Below, in pieces: positions 23,156 through 34,832 of a stretch of DNA of 64,000 nucleotides. A program made the translations under genes and the position numbers. The stretch covers positions 1 through 64,000 of the forward strand of contig JAVTVY010020549.1 in assembly GCA_036873755.1 (NCBI GenBank), read 5' to 3'. Position 1 is the first letter of the stretch. The number at the start of each line of letters is the position of its first letter. This stretch comes from Hanleya hanleyi (lineage: Eukaryota > Mollusca > Polyplacophora > Lepidopleurida > Hanleyidae). Below the pieces are notes generated by a model. The model saw only the letters and a program-made list of their open reading frames with translations, was not told where the DNA came from and searched no databases.

Positions 23156-25686
23156 GGCGCCGTTTCCAATTATCGTTCGCGAATGAATCGTTTATTTCGT
23201 CAAATTTTCTCGAAGTCGCGATTTTCCAAGGCGCGAGGGAATGGTATTTTTTCTTCAAAATAAACGATTCATTCGCGATCGCTGTTCGAATGGTTTTTAT
23301 TTTCTGTTGGCAATCGTTTTTCAATCGAGAAAATTCTCGCGAATAAAAAGCGATATCGCGATTCAATCGTTTTTTAATCGAGAAAATATAAGCCATTAAA
23401 AAAAAACGATTGAGGATTATAGCCGAAAGTAGTACGGGAGGGTTCAGCCTGACTGACCCGACTACGCGTTCGAGTTTCTGTATCATAAACACTTCAGTCA
23501 GACTATATAAAGTTCGATCATTTTTTCTTCTTCCTTTTCCATTCTTCTTTGCCTTGTGTAAAACTATAGCGTATATATAAAAAATATACATATATATACA
23601 TAGGAATAATGGTTATGCATATAATTATAACTATAATTATTATATAATTTACATATATTTTGTACGGGACACCGGTCCGGATATGGTCCGATTGAGTCAT
23701 TTGCACTTGCAATTTCGTCTATTATTTTGAGTATTTCTGTGTTTTAAAGCTGGTATTATTCCATATTTCTTGTGTAGTATTTTTCATGAACGTTTTTGGC
23801 ATCTGTGCGTGCTGAAATCTTTAGTTGATTCCTCAGATTTTCGCTGTTCGCGTGTTTTTTTGTCCTACGATCACCATTTTCCTTGTGTAGATAGATGGCG
23901 CTGTATTGAATATAACATTGTCATACGGGGCTTTTGAGGCTTCGAAAGCACTTAATTATTAATATATAGCGCGGGCTATTTGTAAAACTTTTCACAACTG
24001 TCATTATTTTTTGTTTGCTTGGTTGTGTGAATTAATCTTTTCTGGAGCTCTCTGGGTGGGAGTCTTATTGTGTGGCTCCCTAAGTGGGAGTCTATAAGTG
24101 CAAAACCCACAGTTGCCTGGCTTGTGGGATATTTGATGGTAGATGAATACGTATATTTTCAATAAATTGTGAAAATTAATAAATACAAAGGGTAAATAAA
24201 TATATCAAAGAAATGATTCAAAGAAAATAATGATATTGATTATTTTTCACAATTTGATGAACATACACGTATTCATTCACCATCAAATATCCCACAAGCC
24301 TGATAATTGCAGTATGGAAAACACTGAAAGTGGGCTGAACGCGGTTTGCTTGGCAAGATGATCAATGTCTCGCATTTGGCTAAAAAAGAAACCTTGACCA
24401 TGCGAAGATGTGTTTCAAAAGCCCTGTATAATTTAGGTCACGTGACTTGGTTGCTGAAGAATCAAACAACGCCCCTCACCGCGTATGATACTATATGTGA
24501 AATGACTGCTTATTCAATAAAATATGAATATAAAACGTCTTTGTATGTCCGACAGATTTTCAAATCCCACATTTAAATCGTTAGTTTTGCGAGGAAAAAA
24601 AACGAAATCTTTAACCGATGATCGTACTCGGACGATAATTTTTTTTGGTTAATCCAGTAAGAGATGAAATTATATAATATTCAGTTGGTTTCTGGCTTGA
24701 GCTTCCCTTTGGAATCATTCATAGTTCATTTATCAAAATGTAAAATTAAAATAAAAAGTATTGTACATATGCGAATCCAACCGTTATATGCGATTCAATC
24801 ACCATTGTGATATGTATTTGATATAAATATGAAATCACTGCCGCGAATTTTCTTATAGTAAATAAAATTAACTTGATGTTGATTTTTTTTAACTTATTCA
24901 CATCTCAATAGTTTAAAAACTGTACCAAAACATGAATGTATACCCTTTCCTAATGTATGTTTTACTATAACAAAATATACATATTTAATTACACTATTTT
25001 TCACCCTAATTAACTTAGAAATTCTCGGCGGGAGGGCTAAGCTGTTCTGGGTTATCCGCCATGTGCCCATTCACACCTCTATCAAGTCTGTGCCGTAATC
25101 ATTCTGATAATGCAATCAACGACGAACTCAAAACCACTCATGACCTTATTAAATAAACATTTACGCTTCGTCAGAGTAAATCTGAGCGCGGACGTCACAT
25201 GAAGCATGGTACAGGTATGTGTATAGATATTCCCAGCATACGCCCTACTTCGGCTTGTAGGAGACTATATATCGTGAATCATATATATTATCCGGTTATC
25301 TTACGCATTTATACAGTAAGTAATATAGGTTTTCCATCGACAAATCCGCAACCAGCATTAAATGTAGTTCCCAGTTCGCGGATAGAGCGGCGTACGACGG
25401 CAACACGGCCTATGTGTCAGATATCACTCCGCCTCACGATTCTCTCTCACCTTGAAAAAAACGATTCTCTCGCGATTGAAGATTCGCGATCAAGAACGGA
25501 TCGCGCATGGGTAAACGATTCAAAAACGATATCGCGAGAGAATCGTTTTTTTCAGAAAAGGTTCAATCGTTTTTTCTCATTTTTTTCTCGATATCCTCGC
25601 GACTGATTCACGAATGATCGTTTTTCAATCGAGAAAATTGAGGAAAAATCGCGACTGAAGAAAAAACGAATAATGGAAACGATCCC
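23156..25686. mobile_element. TAA-flanked DNA transposon in the 3' LTR (Harbinger-like)
   Basis: A 2,531-bp insertion is flanked by TAA on both sides (23,153-23,155 and 25,687-25,689). Ends are GGCGCCGTTTCCAATTATCG and, on the other strand, GGGATCGTTTCCATTATTCG. TWA target duplications and GG-starting tips fit PIF/Harbinger elements, but no transposase or Myb-like ORF is seen. The first and last 250 bp are packed with ATCGTTTTT and CAATCGAGAAAA motifs in both orientations. Confidence 0.7.
24110..24312. mobile_element. Foldback MITE inside the TAA-flanked transposon
   Basis: About 203 bp forming one long imperfect hairpin. The left arm carries GCTTGTGGGATATTTGATGG and TGAATACGT; the right arm carries the reverse complements up to CCACAAGC. 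The loop is AT-rich. There is no coding capacity. Confidence 0.7.
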
Positions 25687-25729
25687 TAAGCCTGTCCATT
25701 ATACTGGCTAAATCTCTGTAGCTGTAATT

Positions 25730-27665
25730 TGGGGGTTCGTGGAGGTCTATTGAGTGATTGAGAGACCATCTGTAGTCCACATGAACCGTGTGGGGAATCA
25801 GTATGAAGCTCTCGTGGGGTAGAGTCAGACTGGCGTGTTTTTGTTATTGGAAGTCGCCTCAAACTGCGCATGCGCAGTTGGGGTGCAGTAAGTAAATTGG
25901 TCATTTTTGGAGAGTGTTTGAGCGATTCTTGGTCCGACTACGTCGTGTGAGGTGTCAAACGTGTAACCCTCGTGGTGTAGATCACGACTTGGGGGATGTC
26001 CATGTCATCTGTGACGTCATATGTGACATCATCAGTACGAGTAGTAGCGAAAGCGGGCGTTTTGGGGATGTGAAGTAAGGTGGTTGGCGTGGAGATGGAC
26101 CATCCCTGGTCCAAATGGACCGTCTGCGGTATCCTAGTGAAGCTCTAGTGGGGTAGAGTCAAACTGGCGTGTTTTTTTTTAGTTGAAGTCGCGTCAGTCT
26201 GCACATGCGCTCTCGTGGAAGAGCGTCCAACTCCAAAAGGTGTGGGGTGAGAATAGAATCTGTATGCGCAAGCGCAGTAGAAGAAGGGCATTGGAATGGA
26301 CGTTTTGAGGTTGAGCTGGACCCATAGTGGTCCGATTTGTCCGAGGAAGGCCTTATTTTGAACTTCTCTTGGGGTAGCGTCGGGTTGGATTGGTGTCTGA
26401 ATACATATGGACTGGTGAGGGACACGAGTTCATCCCTATATGTACAGACCCCACCACCACCGGACGGGGACACCACCACCACCGAGCGTTGACCGCTCAT
26501 CAACGCTCGGTGGTGGTGGTATCTCCCGTGGGGCGGAGCTCTTGGATCGAAGTGGCTAATATCGTAATCTGCGCATGAGCATTTGGGGTGTAATAAGTAA
26601 AGTGGCCATTGTGGAGGTGCGTGGGGGTGTATTTGAACGATTGAGGGACCATTCTTGGTCCGAATGAGTCAAATTGAAGCCCTCGTGGTGTAGACTACGA
26701 CTCGAGGTATATGCAGGTCATCTGGGATGTCATTGGTGACGTCATCATAAGGAGTAGTAGCCAAAGTGGACATTTTGGAGTGTAGAGGAAGGTGTTTGGG
26801 CCAGAAATGGTCATCCGTGGTCCGACGTTTGGTTTCAACATTCTACGCATGCGCAGTCTGGTCGTAGTAGAAAAAGGACAGTTTCCGAGGTGCGGTGGTC
26901 CGAATGGTCCGTGTAAGGTGGGAAGCGCTCGTGGGAGACGAGTCAGACTGGCTACCTGAAAGAGTTACCTGTGTGTGCGTGTGAGTGAGTGAGTGAGTGA
27001 GTCGTTCCCAACGCCCGTCTTATCGCGATCTGGTCTGGGCGATTTGGGGTATATCGCAGCCTGGGGGGGAAAATCCCCCTATATATTTTCGCTATCGCTA
27101 ACTCTAGAGGGTTGAAACTTACCACACTAAATAACTGGGTCAAGCTCTACAAGAAAATGTAAAAAAAAATCAAGATGACTGCCATGATGACGTCATGTGA
27201 CGTCTTTTTCAAAAAGAGCATTTTTGGACGATATTTCGGTCAGAATTTTCGATTTTTTTATTTTTGCTTTTTCTTCCCAAAAACTGCATGATAAATTAGT
27301 AAATAATAATCTGGTGTAAAATAAAGTAGGTTTTGCCCACTTTTCCGTGCAGAAAAGCAAAACTTTTGAAGAAATATGACGAAAACATCATTTTTCTGGT
27401 ACCCCACATAGAGACCATTTTGAATTTAGCCATGATCCTCTGTTCTGGGGGTCACGCAAATGCTCTTAAAATGACCCCAATATGATAGTCTAAAAAGTGA
27501 CGAAGTTTCGGCTCTAAATTTTTTGTCGTTCCGTAGATAGGAGCAATAAAACCAACACGGGGCGGAAAGTGCCTCCCCCCGGGCCAGGTAGGGTTAACAC
27601 ATTGACGCACTAACGATGGTGAGTGAGTGAGTGAGTGAGTGAGTGGGTGAGTGAGTGAGTGAGTG
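25730..27665. repeat. Left arm of the B1 palindrome
   Basis: TIR modules of about 150-180 bp with TGGTCCAAATGGACCGT, CTCGTGGGGTAGAGTC and CTGCGCATGCGCAG-like motifs. They are the inverted counterpart of 27,795-29,060. The arm continues on the far side of the LTR element at about 14,690-14,895. Confidence 0.75.
27024..27593. mobile_element. piggyBac-type MITE, copy 2
   Basis: 570 bp, related along its length to 247-831. The right end (GCCAGGTAGGG) is followed by TTAA (27,594-27,597); the left target has decayed to TTAT (27,020-27,023). Uninterrupted copies of the flanking sequence (for example near 27,900 on the opposite strand) carry a single TTAA at this point, which shows the insertion site directly. 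Confidence 0.85.
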
Positions 27666-27681
27666 AGCGGGAGCTCAGAGC

Positions 27682-27810
27682 TCGGAAGTGAGGTCATCGT
27701 ACGCATGCGCACGAACCTGTGGTGCACCCAGCACCCTATAGTCCGTAAGGCATAGTGTACACCAGGGTGCAGGTGCACCACAGATGCGTGCGCATGCATA
27801 CGATGACATT
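27682..27810. other. Hinge of the B1 palindrome
   Basis: Begins GGAAGTGAGGTCATC, as in element A, followed by ACGCATGCGCACG. A short loop of about 45 bp separates inverted CTGTGGTGCACC / GGTGCACCACAG arms. GTGA repeats lie to the left and CTCA repeats to the right. Confidence 0.65.
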
Positions 27811-29400
27811 ACGTCCGAACGCTGAGCTCCCACTCACTCACTCACTCTCACACTCACTCACTGACTCACTCACTCACTCACTCACCATCGTTAGTGCGTC
27901 CATGCGTTAAGACGGGCGTTGGGCACGCCTCACTCACTCACTCACTCACACGCGCACACACTCACACGCACACACACACAGGTAACTTTACCAGGTAGCC
28001 AGTCTGACTCGCCCTCCCCACCCACCACGAGCGCTCCCCACCTTACACGGCCCTTTCGGACCAGCGCACCTCCGAAACTGTCCTTTTGCTATTACTACCA
28101 GTCTGCGCATGTGTCAACGCCCGGTGGTGGTGGTGTCCCCGACCGGTGTTGGTGGGGTCTGCACATATAGGGATGAACTCGTGTCCCTCATCAGTCCATA
28201 TGTATTTAGACACCAATCCAACCCGACGCTACCCCAAACGAACTTCAAAATAAGGCCTCCCTCGGATAAATCGGGCCATTATGGGTCCATGTCAATCTCA
28301 AAACTTTCATTCCAACCCTTCTTCTACTGCGCTTGCGCATACAAACTCTTTTCCCACCCCACACCTATCCAGCTGGACGCTCTTCCACGAGAGCGCATGC
28401 GCCGATTGACGCGACTTCCAATAAAAAAACACGCCAGTTTGACACTACCCCACGAGATCTTCACTAGGATACCCCAGCCGGTCCATTGGGACCAGGGTTG
28501 GTCCATATCTATCCCAAACACCTTCCTTCACACCCCAAAAACGCCCGTTTCGCTAATACTCGTACTGATGACGTAACAGATGACATGGACATCCTTCAAG
28601 TCGTGGTCTACACCCCGAGAGTTTCAAGATGACACCTACACGGTCCATTCGGACCACGAGTGGTCCCTCCTTCACCCCCCAAAATGCCCACTTTGGCTAC
28701 TACTCTTACTGATGACGTCACCGATGACGCCACAGATGACGTGGACATCCCCAAATCGTAGTCTACACCACGAGGGCTACACTTTTGATACCTCACACGA
28801 CGTATTCGGACCAAGAATCGCCCAAACACCCCGCAAAATGACCACTTTACTTACTCCACCCAACTGCGCATGCGAAGTTTGACGCGACTTCCAATAAAAA
28901 AAAACACGCAAGTCTGACTGTACCCCACGAGAGCTTCACACTGATACCCAACCCGGTTCATTTGGACAACAGATGGTCCCTCAATCACTCAACAGACCTC
29001 CACGAACCCCCAAAATTCCTACTTTCTACACTACGGCCAGACTGCGCATGCGCAGAATAATGAAAACGGACGATGCTCCTCCACGAGAGCTTCATAATTA
29101 GACCTCATACGAACCACTAGGGGTCGCCCTAGACCCTAAAACACCCGCCCCAGCGATATTTGCGCAATGCGCATGCGCACAGTGACTTTTCAACCAATCG
29201 CTTCGGCACCCCTCCCATCGTGTTCTACGTGGTGAAACGAGAAAAACAAGACCCCACAACCCATACCGCAAATGTCCAAGAGTGGGGTTCCCAGTATGGA
29301 CCTATCCACTTAGCAAGTATGGGCCTATCCAGGCCTACCTGAACTTTTCAAAAAAAATCACCGCTTAGCCTCCCATCGTATTCTACATAGTCCATGAGCC
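27795..29400. repeat. Right arm of the B1 palindrome
   Basis: Inverted copy of the left arm. Beyond 29,040 it matches the sequence left of the LTR element (14,640-14,895 inverted), proving that the LTR element was inserted into a pre-existing palindrome arm. It breaks off near 29,400. Confidence 0.75.
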
Positions 29401-29429
29401 AGACCCCAAAATTTCATCATTTGGTACCA

Positions 29430-30330
29430 CCTGGGGTGGCAAATTCTCATTATGTTTTTTTGAAAGTCCTATATCCTTAGATGGATAAAAACTTTGAAAG
29501 CAATCCGGGACAGACAGCTTAGTGGTAGTAATCACCTCTTAAAGACGAGCACCCGTGTCCAATCTGAGGGACCAGATTTGGGGGTAGGGGAAATATAAAG
29601 TCGAATATCTTTGCAAGTAATGGTGATATAGTGACATTCGGCCACTCGAAATGTTGGTAATATGATCCTCTATATGTTGGTATCTGCTAAATGCTAATAT
29701 TTCACTTATGTAGGTCAACATAGGTCAAAAGGTCACGAAATCTGAACCCTGTCTAAAACGTGACCACCTGTAGGAAAACTCGCTGCAGATACCATACCAA
29801 TGGGACTTTCTTAACCTAAATGGGTTTAAATGGAAGCCAAGAAGTACCCAAGTCTAAAATAAATCTATACAAGTGGAGTTTATTATTATTTAGACTGTGG
29901 CACAGAACTGTTTTTGATGCATTTTCAAAAATGGTCTTTTTATTGCGCTAAAACCAGGCAAAATTGTATGAAGTTGGACAGCTTGAAATTAGTTGCATAT
30001 TTTGACAAATAACTACTCCAGATGCTGATGGCCATGTCTTAGGTCTATTCAGGGATTAGTTAAGCTACATTTTCAGGTAATTAGGTCACCAGAGGTCAAG
30101 GTCAAAGATTCTCAATTATTAATTTTCTACATTTTTACTTGGGACTTTCATATTACAAGGTATTTACATTGCCATCAGTTTCAAGTATAGAGTATCAGAG
30201 ACCCCTGTACCGTATAACCCGTAGGGCAAAGGGTAAACCAGAGTGCGAGTGCACCAGGTATGGGTGTCCGCAGGGGTCAAAGGTCAATCATCCTCCAAAT
30301 CCACTTTATCGCTCATTAAGGCGCTGAGAC
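29430..30330. repeat. 0.9-kb module, single copy on the left of B2
   Basis: Contains GGTGGCAAATTCTCATTATG at its outer end and GGGTGTCCGCAGGGGTCAA near its inner end. Inverted copies lie at about 32,515-33,380 and 33,610-34,505. No coding potential is recognised. Confidence 0.8.
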
Positions 30331-30513
30331 GGGCGTTAAGGCGTACAGATAGGGCGTTAAGGCGTTGAGACGGGTGTTAAGTCGTAACGACGGGCTTTGA
30401 CGGGCGTCACTGCATTTCGATGTATTGGTGGCAATTCCATGAAAATCAGAGCTTCTGAGCTAGTTCACCAGGGCGTTGAAGCGTTAAGCTAAGCGTTGAT
30501 GAGCGTTACCGTC

Positions 30514-30520
30514 TATAAGA
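30514..30520 (+). promoter_or_regulatory. TATA-like box of zinc-finger copy B-plus
   Basis: TATAAGA, 53 bp upstream of the ATG at 30,567 and just inside an ACGCC repeat block. Confidence 0.5.
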
Positions 30521-30566
30521 GCAAGTTTATTCCCAAAACACGCACAGTCGACATTCAACCGTCAAC

Positions 30567-31130
30567 ATGGCTTATACTTTCTCTAAGTGCGAACGCACGT
30601 TTACCAGACGTTAAGATATGATGCAACACGAGAAAAATATACATGGGATTGAAGACCGCGAGGCACAAGAAGCCGATACAGAGACTGTTGAGAGTCCATC
30701 TACTGATACCGAAACAGAGATTGCTGAGATTCTATCTAGTGATACGGAGAGCTTGACCTCAGATAGTCAGCCTACGTCCGAGGAAAGTGAGGCAGTACCT
30801 AGCTTCTTGGATCGTGTTGTGAGAGCAGCTATCAATATTCACTCTGCTGCAATCGAGAACGCCGGACAGGATTAACTTACAACAGGCATACACCCAAATG
30901 CGCCCCTGCATCAAGAGAACAGCCATTGCGATTTATGAAGAGTATACCTTACTACCGCTTGAAATGAAAGGCGACCCCACGCACAGGTCCATCATGAAGA
31001 CCAAGCGTCACTCGGAAGAGGACATGGGCTACCATCCACCAAGGCCCTGGAAAATGCGATCAGAATGCGCAAACAACTCTTTCAGGACATGCTGCCTCAG
31101 TGGTATCCTGAACTGCCCGATGATTCTTAG
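30567..31130 (+). pseudogene. Polinton-type C2H2 zinc-finger protein, copy B-plus
   Basis: The ATG is present, but the first zinc ligand is lost (TTC where sister copies have TGC) and a TAA interrupts the finger at about codon 16. The rest of the architecture is kept: acidic TETVESPSTDTETEIAEILS linker, the W/L-D-R segment, then a frameshift at the GCCGGACAGGATTAAC position near 30,870 and the C-terminal MKGDPTHRSIMKTKRHSEED block. The stop at 31,128-31,130 corresponds to the natural end in copy A-plus. It faces the copy at 31,651-32,251, the opposite of the divergent arrangement in element A. Confidence 0.65.
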
Positions 31131-31309
31131 GTCACACCGAGCAAAGATGGAACTTTCTCAAAGGACGGCTTATGATTGGACAAGAGCAGCCGAGAATATG
31201 ACAGATGCAGCGCCAAATGGCGGACTCTGATCGGACAAGAGTCTTCTTGAATTGTAAACATGTCCAACGCGGCTGTTGTTGTTGTTCTCTCATGTATCAT
31301 CCTTGTTGT

Positions 31310-31645
31310 TGTTGTTAAGGCGTAATGAAGGGCGTTGACGGGCGTCACTTCTGTTCCAATGAATTAGTGACAATTCCATGAAAATCAGAGCTTTTGGGCT
31401 AATTCACCAGGGAGTTGAAGCGTTGAGCTTGGCGTTGGCGAGTGTTGCTACAAGATGTGAACTTCAAACAACGCATTCGGACCCAGAATGATCCATTTCT
31501 ACCCCAAACATCTTCCTTCAAACGCCCAAAATATCCACTTGGCTACTACTCGTAAACTCACTCACTCACTCACCATCGTTAGTGCGTCCATGCGTTAAGA
31601 CGGGCGTTGGACATGCCTCATTCACTCACTCATTCACTCACTCTG
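31310..31645. other. B2 centre, mosaic of TIR and promoter fragments
   Basis: Between the two convergent pseudogenes lies a patchwork: a zinc-finger upstream fragment (about 31,318-31,445), a TIR module fragment (31,470-31,555) and a CTCA microsatellite with CATCGTTAGTGCGTCCATG (31,555-31,645). It indicates rearrangement, not simple inversion. Confidence 0.6.
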
Positions 31646-31650
31646 GGAGT

Positions 31651-32251
31651 TCATTTGGACCATTTTGGCCCCATCAGCCCATCGACGGGCAGTTCCGGAT
31701 ACCACTGAGGCAGCATGTCCTGAAAGAGTTGTTTGCGCATCCTGATCGCATGTTCCAGGGCCTCGGTGGGTGATAGCCCCATATCCTCTTCCAAGTGACG
31801 CTTGGTTTTCATGATGGACCTGTGCGTGGGGTCGCCTTTCATTTCAAGCGATAGTAAGGTATACTGTTCATAGATCGCCATGGCTGTTTTCCTGATGCCG
31901 AGGCGCATTTGGCTGTTGTAAGTTATCCTTTCCGGCGCCCTCGATTGCTGCAGCGTGACTATTGATAGCTGCTCTCACAATACGATCCCAAAAGGTAGGC
32001 TCTGCCTCACTTTCCTCGGACGTAGGCTGCCTATCTGAGGTCAAGCTCTCCGTATCACTAGATAAAATCTCAGCAATCTCTGTTTCGGTATCAGTGGATA
32101 GACTCTCAGCAATCTCTGTTTCGGTATCACTCGATGGACTCTCATCACTCTCTGTATCGGGCTCTTGTGCCTCGGAGTCTTCAATCCCATGTATATTTCT
32201 CTTGTGTCGCATCAAATCGTATCGTTCGCACTTAGAGCAAGTATAAGTCAT
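31651..32251 (-). pseudogene. Polinton-type C2H2 zinc-finger protein, copy B-minus
   Basis: The ATG at 32,251 opens MTYTCSKCERYDLMRH. Compared with copy A-minus, residues between the cysteines and histidines are deleted, so the finger spacing is wrong. The acidic linker is expanded by a repeat (DTETEIAESLS / DTETEIAEILS). The frame shifts after DNLQQ, and the C-terminal part (IRKTAMAIYEQYTLLSLEMK and onward) runs in another frame to 31,651, where its natural C-terminus is replaced by unrelated sequence. A TATA-like box lies at 32,298-32,304. Confidence 0.65.
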
Positions 32252-32259
32252 GCTGACGC

Positions 32260-34510
32260 TCGAACGTCGACTGTGCGTGTTTTGGGAATACGCTTGCATT
32301 TATAGACAGTAACGCCCATCAACGCTTAGCTTAACGCTTCAACGCCCTGGTGAACTAGCTCATAAGTTCTGATTTTCATGGAATTGCCACCGATACATCG
32401 AAATGTAGTGACGCCGTCAACGCCCGTCGTTACGCCTTAACGCCCTTCTCAACGCCTCAACGCCCTATCTTTACGCCTTAACGACCGTCTCAGCGCCTTA
32501 GCGAGCGATAAAAGGGATTTTGAGGACGATTGACCTTTGACCCCTGCGGACACCCATACCTGGTGCACTCGCATGCTGGTGTACCCTATGCCCTACGGGC
32601 ACGATGGCTCTGATGCTCTATACTTGAAACTGGTTGCAATGTAAATACCTTGTAATATGGATGTCCCAAGTAAAAATGTAGAAAATTAATAATTGAGAAT
32701 GTTTGACCTTGACCTCTGGTGACCCAATTACCTCGAAATGTAGCTTAACTAATCTCTGAATAGACCTAAGACATGACCATTAGCATTTGGAGTAGTTATT
32801 TGTCAAAATATGCAGCTAATTTCGGGCTGTCCAACTTCATACAATTTTGCCTGTTTTTAGCGCAATAAAAAGACTATTTTTGAAAATGCATCAAAAACAG
32901 TTCTGTGCCACAGTCTCAATAACAATAAACTCCACTTGTTTAGACTTATTATAGACTTGGGTACTTCTCGGCTTCCATTTCAACCCATTTAGGTTCAGAA
33001 AGTCCCATTGGTATGGTATCTGCAGCGAGTTTTCCTACAGGTGGTCACGTATTAGACAGGGGTCAGATTTCGTGACCTTTTTACCTCTGGTGACCTACAT
33101 AATTGGCATATTAGCATATAACAGATACCAACATATAGAGGATCAGATTACTAAAATTTGGAGTGGCCAAATATCACTATTTCACCATCACTTGCAAAGT
33201 TATTCAAGTTTATATTTTCCCTACCCCAAAATCTGGTCTCTCAGATTGGACTCCGGTGTCCATCTTTAAGAGGTGGTTACTACCTTTAACCTGTGCGTCC
33301 CGGATTGCTTTCAAATTTTTTTTTTTTGCATCTATGGATATAGGACTTCCAACAAACATAACGAGAATTTGCCACCCGAGCGGATTTGGGAATACGCTCG
33401 CATTGATAGACAGTAACGCCCATCACCGCTTTGCTTAACGCTTCAACGCCCTGGTGAACTAGCTCAGAAGGTCTGATTTTCATGGAATTGCCACCAATAC
33501 ATCGAAATGCAGTGACGCCGTCAACGCCCGTCGTTACGCCTTAACGACCGTCTCAACGCCTTAACGCCCTATCTTTACGCCATAACGCCCGTCTCAGCAC
33601 CTTAACGAGCGATAAAGGGGATTTGGCGGACGATTGACCTTTGACCCCTGCGGACACCCATACCTGGTGCACTCGCATCCTGATGTACCCTATGCCCTAC
33701 GGGCTATACGGTACAGGGTGCACCAGCGATGGCTCTGATGCTCTATGCTTGAAACTTGTTGCAATGTAAATACATTGTAATATGAAAGTCCCAAGTAAAA
33801 ATGTAGAAATTTAATAATTGACAATCTTTGACCTTGACCTCTGGTGACCTAATTACCTCGAAATGTAGCTTAACTAATCCCTGAATAGACCTAAGACATG
33901 GCCATTAGCATTTGGAGTAGTTATTTCTCAAAATATGCAACTAATTTCAAGCTGTCCCACTTCATACAATTTTGCCTGGTTTGAGCGCAATAAAAAGACC
34001 ATTTTTGAAAATACGTCAAAAACAGTTCTGTGCCACCGTCTAAATAACAATAAACTCCACTTGTTTCGACTTATTATAGACTTGGGTACTTCTTGGCTTC
34101 CGTTTGAGCCCATTTACGTTGAGAAAATCCCATTGGTGTGGTATCTGCTGCGTGTTTTTCTACAGGTGGTCACATTTTATTCAGGATTCAGATTTCGTGA
34201 CCTTTTGACCTCTGGTGACCTACATAATTGACAAATTGGCATATAACAGAAACCGCCATATAGAGGATCAAATTACCAACATTTCGAGTGGCCAAATGTC
34301 ACTATATCACCATTACTTGCAAAGTTATTTAACTTTATATTTCCCCTACCCCCAAATCTGGTCCCTCAGATTGGATTCGGGTGTCCATCGTTAAGAGGTG
34401 ATTACTACCATTAAGCTGTGAGTCCCGGATTGCTTTCAAAGTTTTTTTTTCATCTATGGATATAGGGCTTCCAAAAAAACATAATGAGAATTTGCCACCC
34501 TAGGTGGTAC
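32260..34510. repeat. Tandem duplication of a 1.1-kb module
   Basis: Two direct copies (about 32,260-33,385 and 33,390-34,510), each made of the sequence upstream of the zinc-finger gene, ACGCC iterons, and the 0.9-kb module containing GACCTTGACCTCTGGTGACC. The second copy lacks a zinc-finger gene. This makes the right side of B longer than the left. Confidence 0.75.
32298..32304 (-). promoter_or_regulatory. TATA-like box of zinc-finger copy B-minus
   Basis: The minus strand reads TATAAAT, 47 bp upstream of the ATG at 32,251. Confidence 0.45.
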
Positions 34511-34832
34511 CGATATCTGGTCTGGCTCATGGACTAACAGCTCGAGACGAGAAAAACACAAGATCCCACATCCTATAGTAGAATCCAACAGAAAAAATGA
34601 CCTCCCTATACTCCAAACGGACATTCCCTTTATTGGTTCACAGTCACTGGAGTCATGGGGAGATCAATCTTGCTGGACCGTCACGTCACCGGAAGCGACG
34701 TCACAGAAAGTGACCCGGATGTAACCCAGATGTCAGGTGACCGGATGTGACGTCATCGTGACGTCAACCGTGATCCTCAGCCTCACTTTTGAGCCTCATT
34801 TTTTCGACAGAATCGGTCCTTCATATACTACT
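34510..34832. repeat. Right tip of element B
   Basis: Inverted relative to 13,878-14,140. Shared blocks are AAAATGACCTCCCTATAC, CACAGTCACTGGAGTCATGG, GACGTCATCGTGACGTCA and CCTCACTTTTGAGCCTCAT, ending ATATACTACT. Confidence 0.8.

Larger units (their letters stand above)
14896..25729 (+). mobile_element. Gypsy-like LTR retrotransposon, gag-protease only
   Basis: Two LTRs in direct orientation (14,896-15,205 and 22,892-25,729, the second interrupted) flank a 7.7-kb interior with gag and protease but no recognisable reverse transcriptase, RNase H or integrase. The LTR starts TGTAGT and ends ACTACA. A polypurine tract abuts the 3' LTR. By eye the LTRs differ at about seven positions in some 300 bp. 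The element sits in a TIR module of element B: the flanking sequence on each side matches two parts of the same module elsewhere (compare 28,980-29,060). The right edge shows a small deletion that removed the last bases of the 3' LTR, so no target duplication can be read. Confidence 0.85.
22892..25729 (+). repeat. 3' LTR, split by a 2.5-kb insertion
   Basis: 22,892-23,155 matches the first 264 bp of the 5' LTR and 25,690-25,729 matches its 3' part up to GTAATT. The terminal ACTACA is missing, consistent with a deletion at an AATT microhomology. Confidence 0.85.
13878..34832. mobile_element. Element B: composite palindromic Polinton-derived element
   Basis: The left tip AGTAGTATATAAAGGACCGA and the right tip (inward strand AGTAGTATATGAAGGACCGA) are inverted, differ at one position in 20 and continue as matching sequence for about 200 bp. 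The flanking hexamers are ACTGAC (13,872-13,877) and ATTGAC (34,833-34,838), a 6-bp duplication with one mismatch. AG/CT tips with 6-bp duplications are typical of Polintons. After removing the LTR element (14,896-25,729) and a MITE, about 9.6 kb remain: one palindrome hinged near 27.7 kb made of TIR modules, and a second inverted arrangement around 31.4 kb with two convergent zinc-finger pseudogenes. No polymerase, integrase or capsid gene is visible. Confidence 0.75.
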
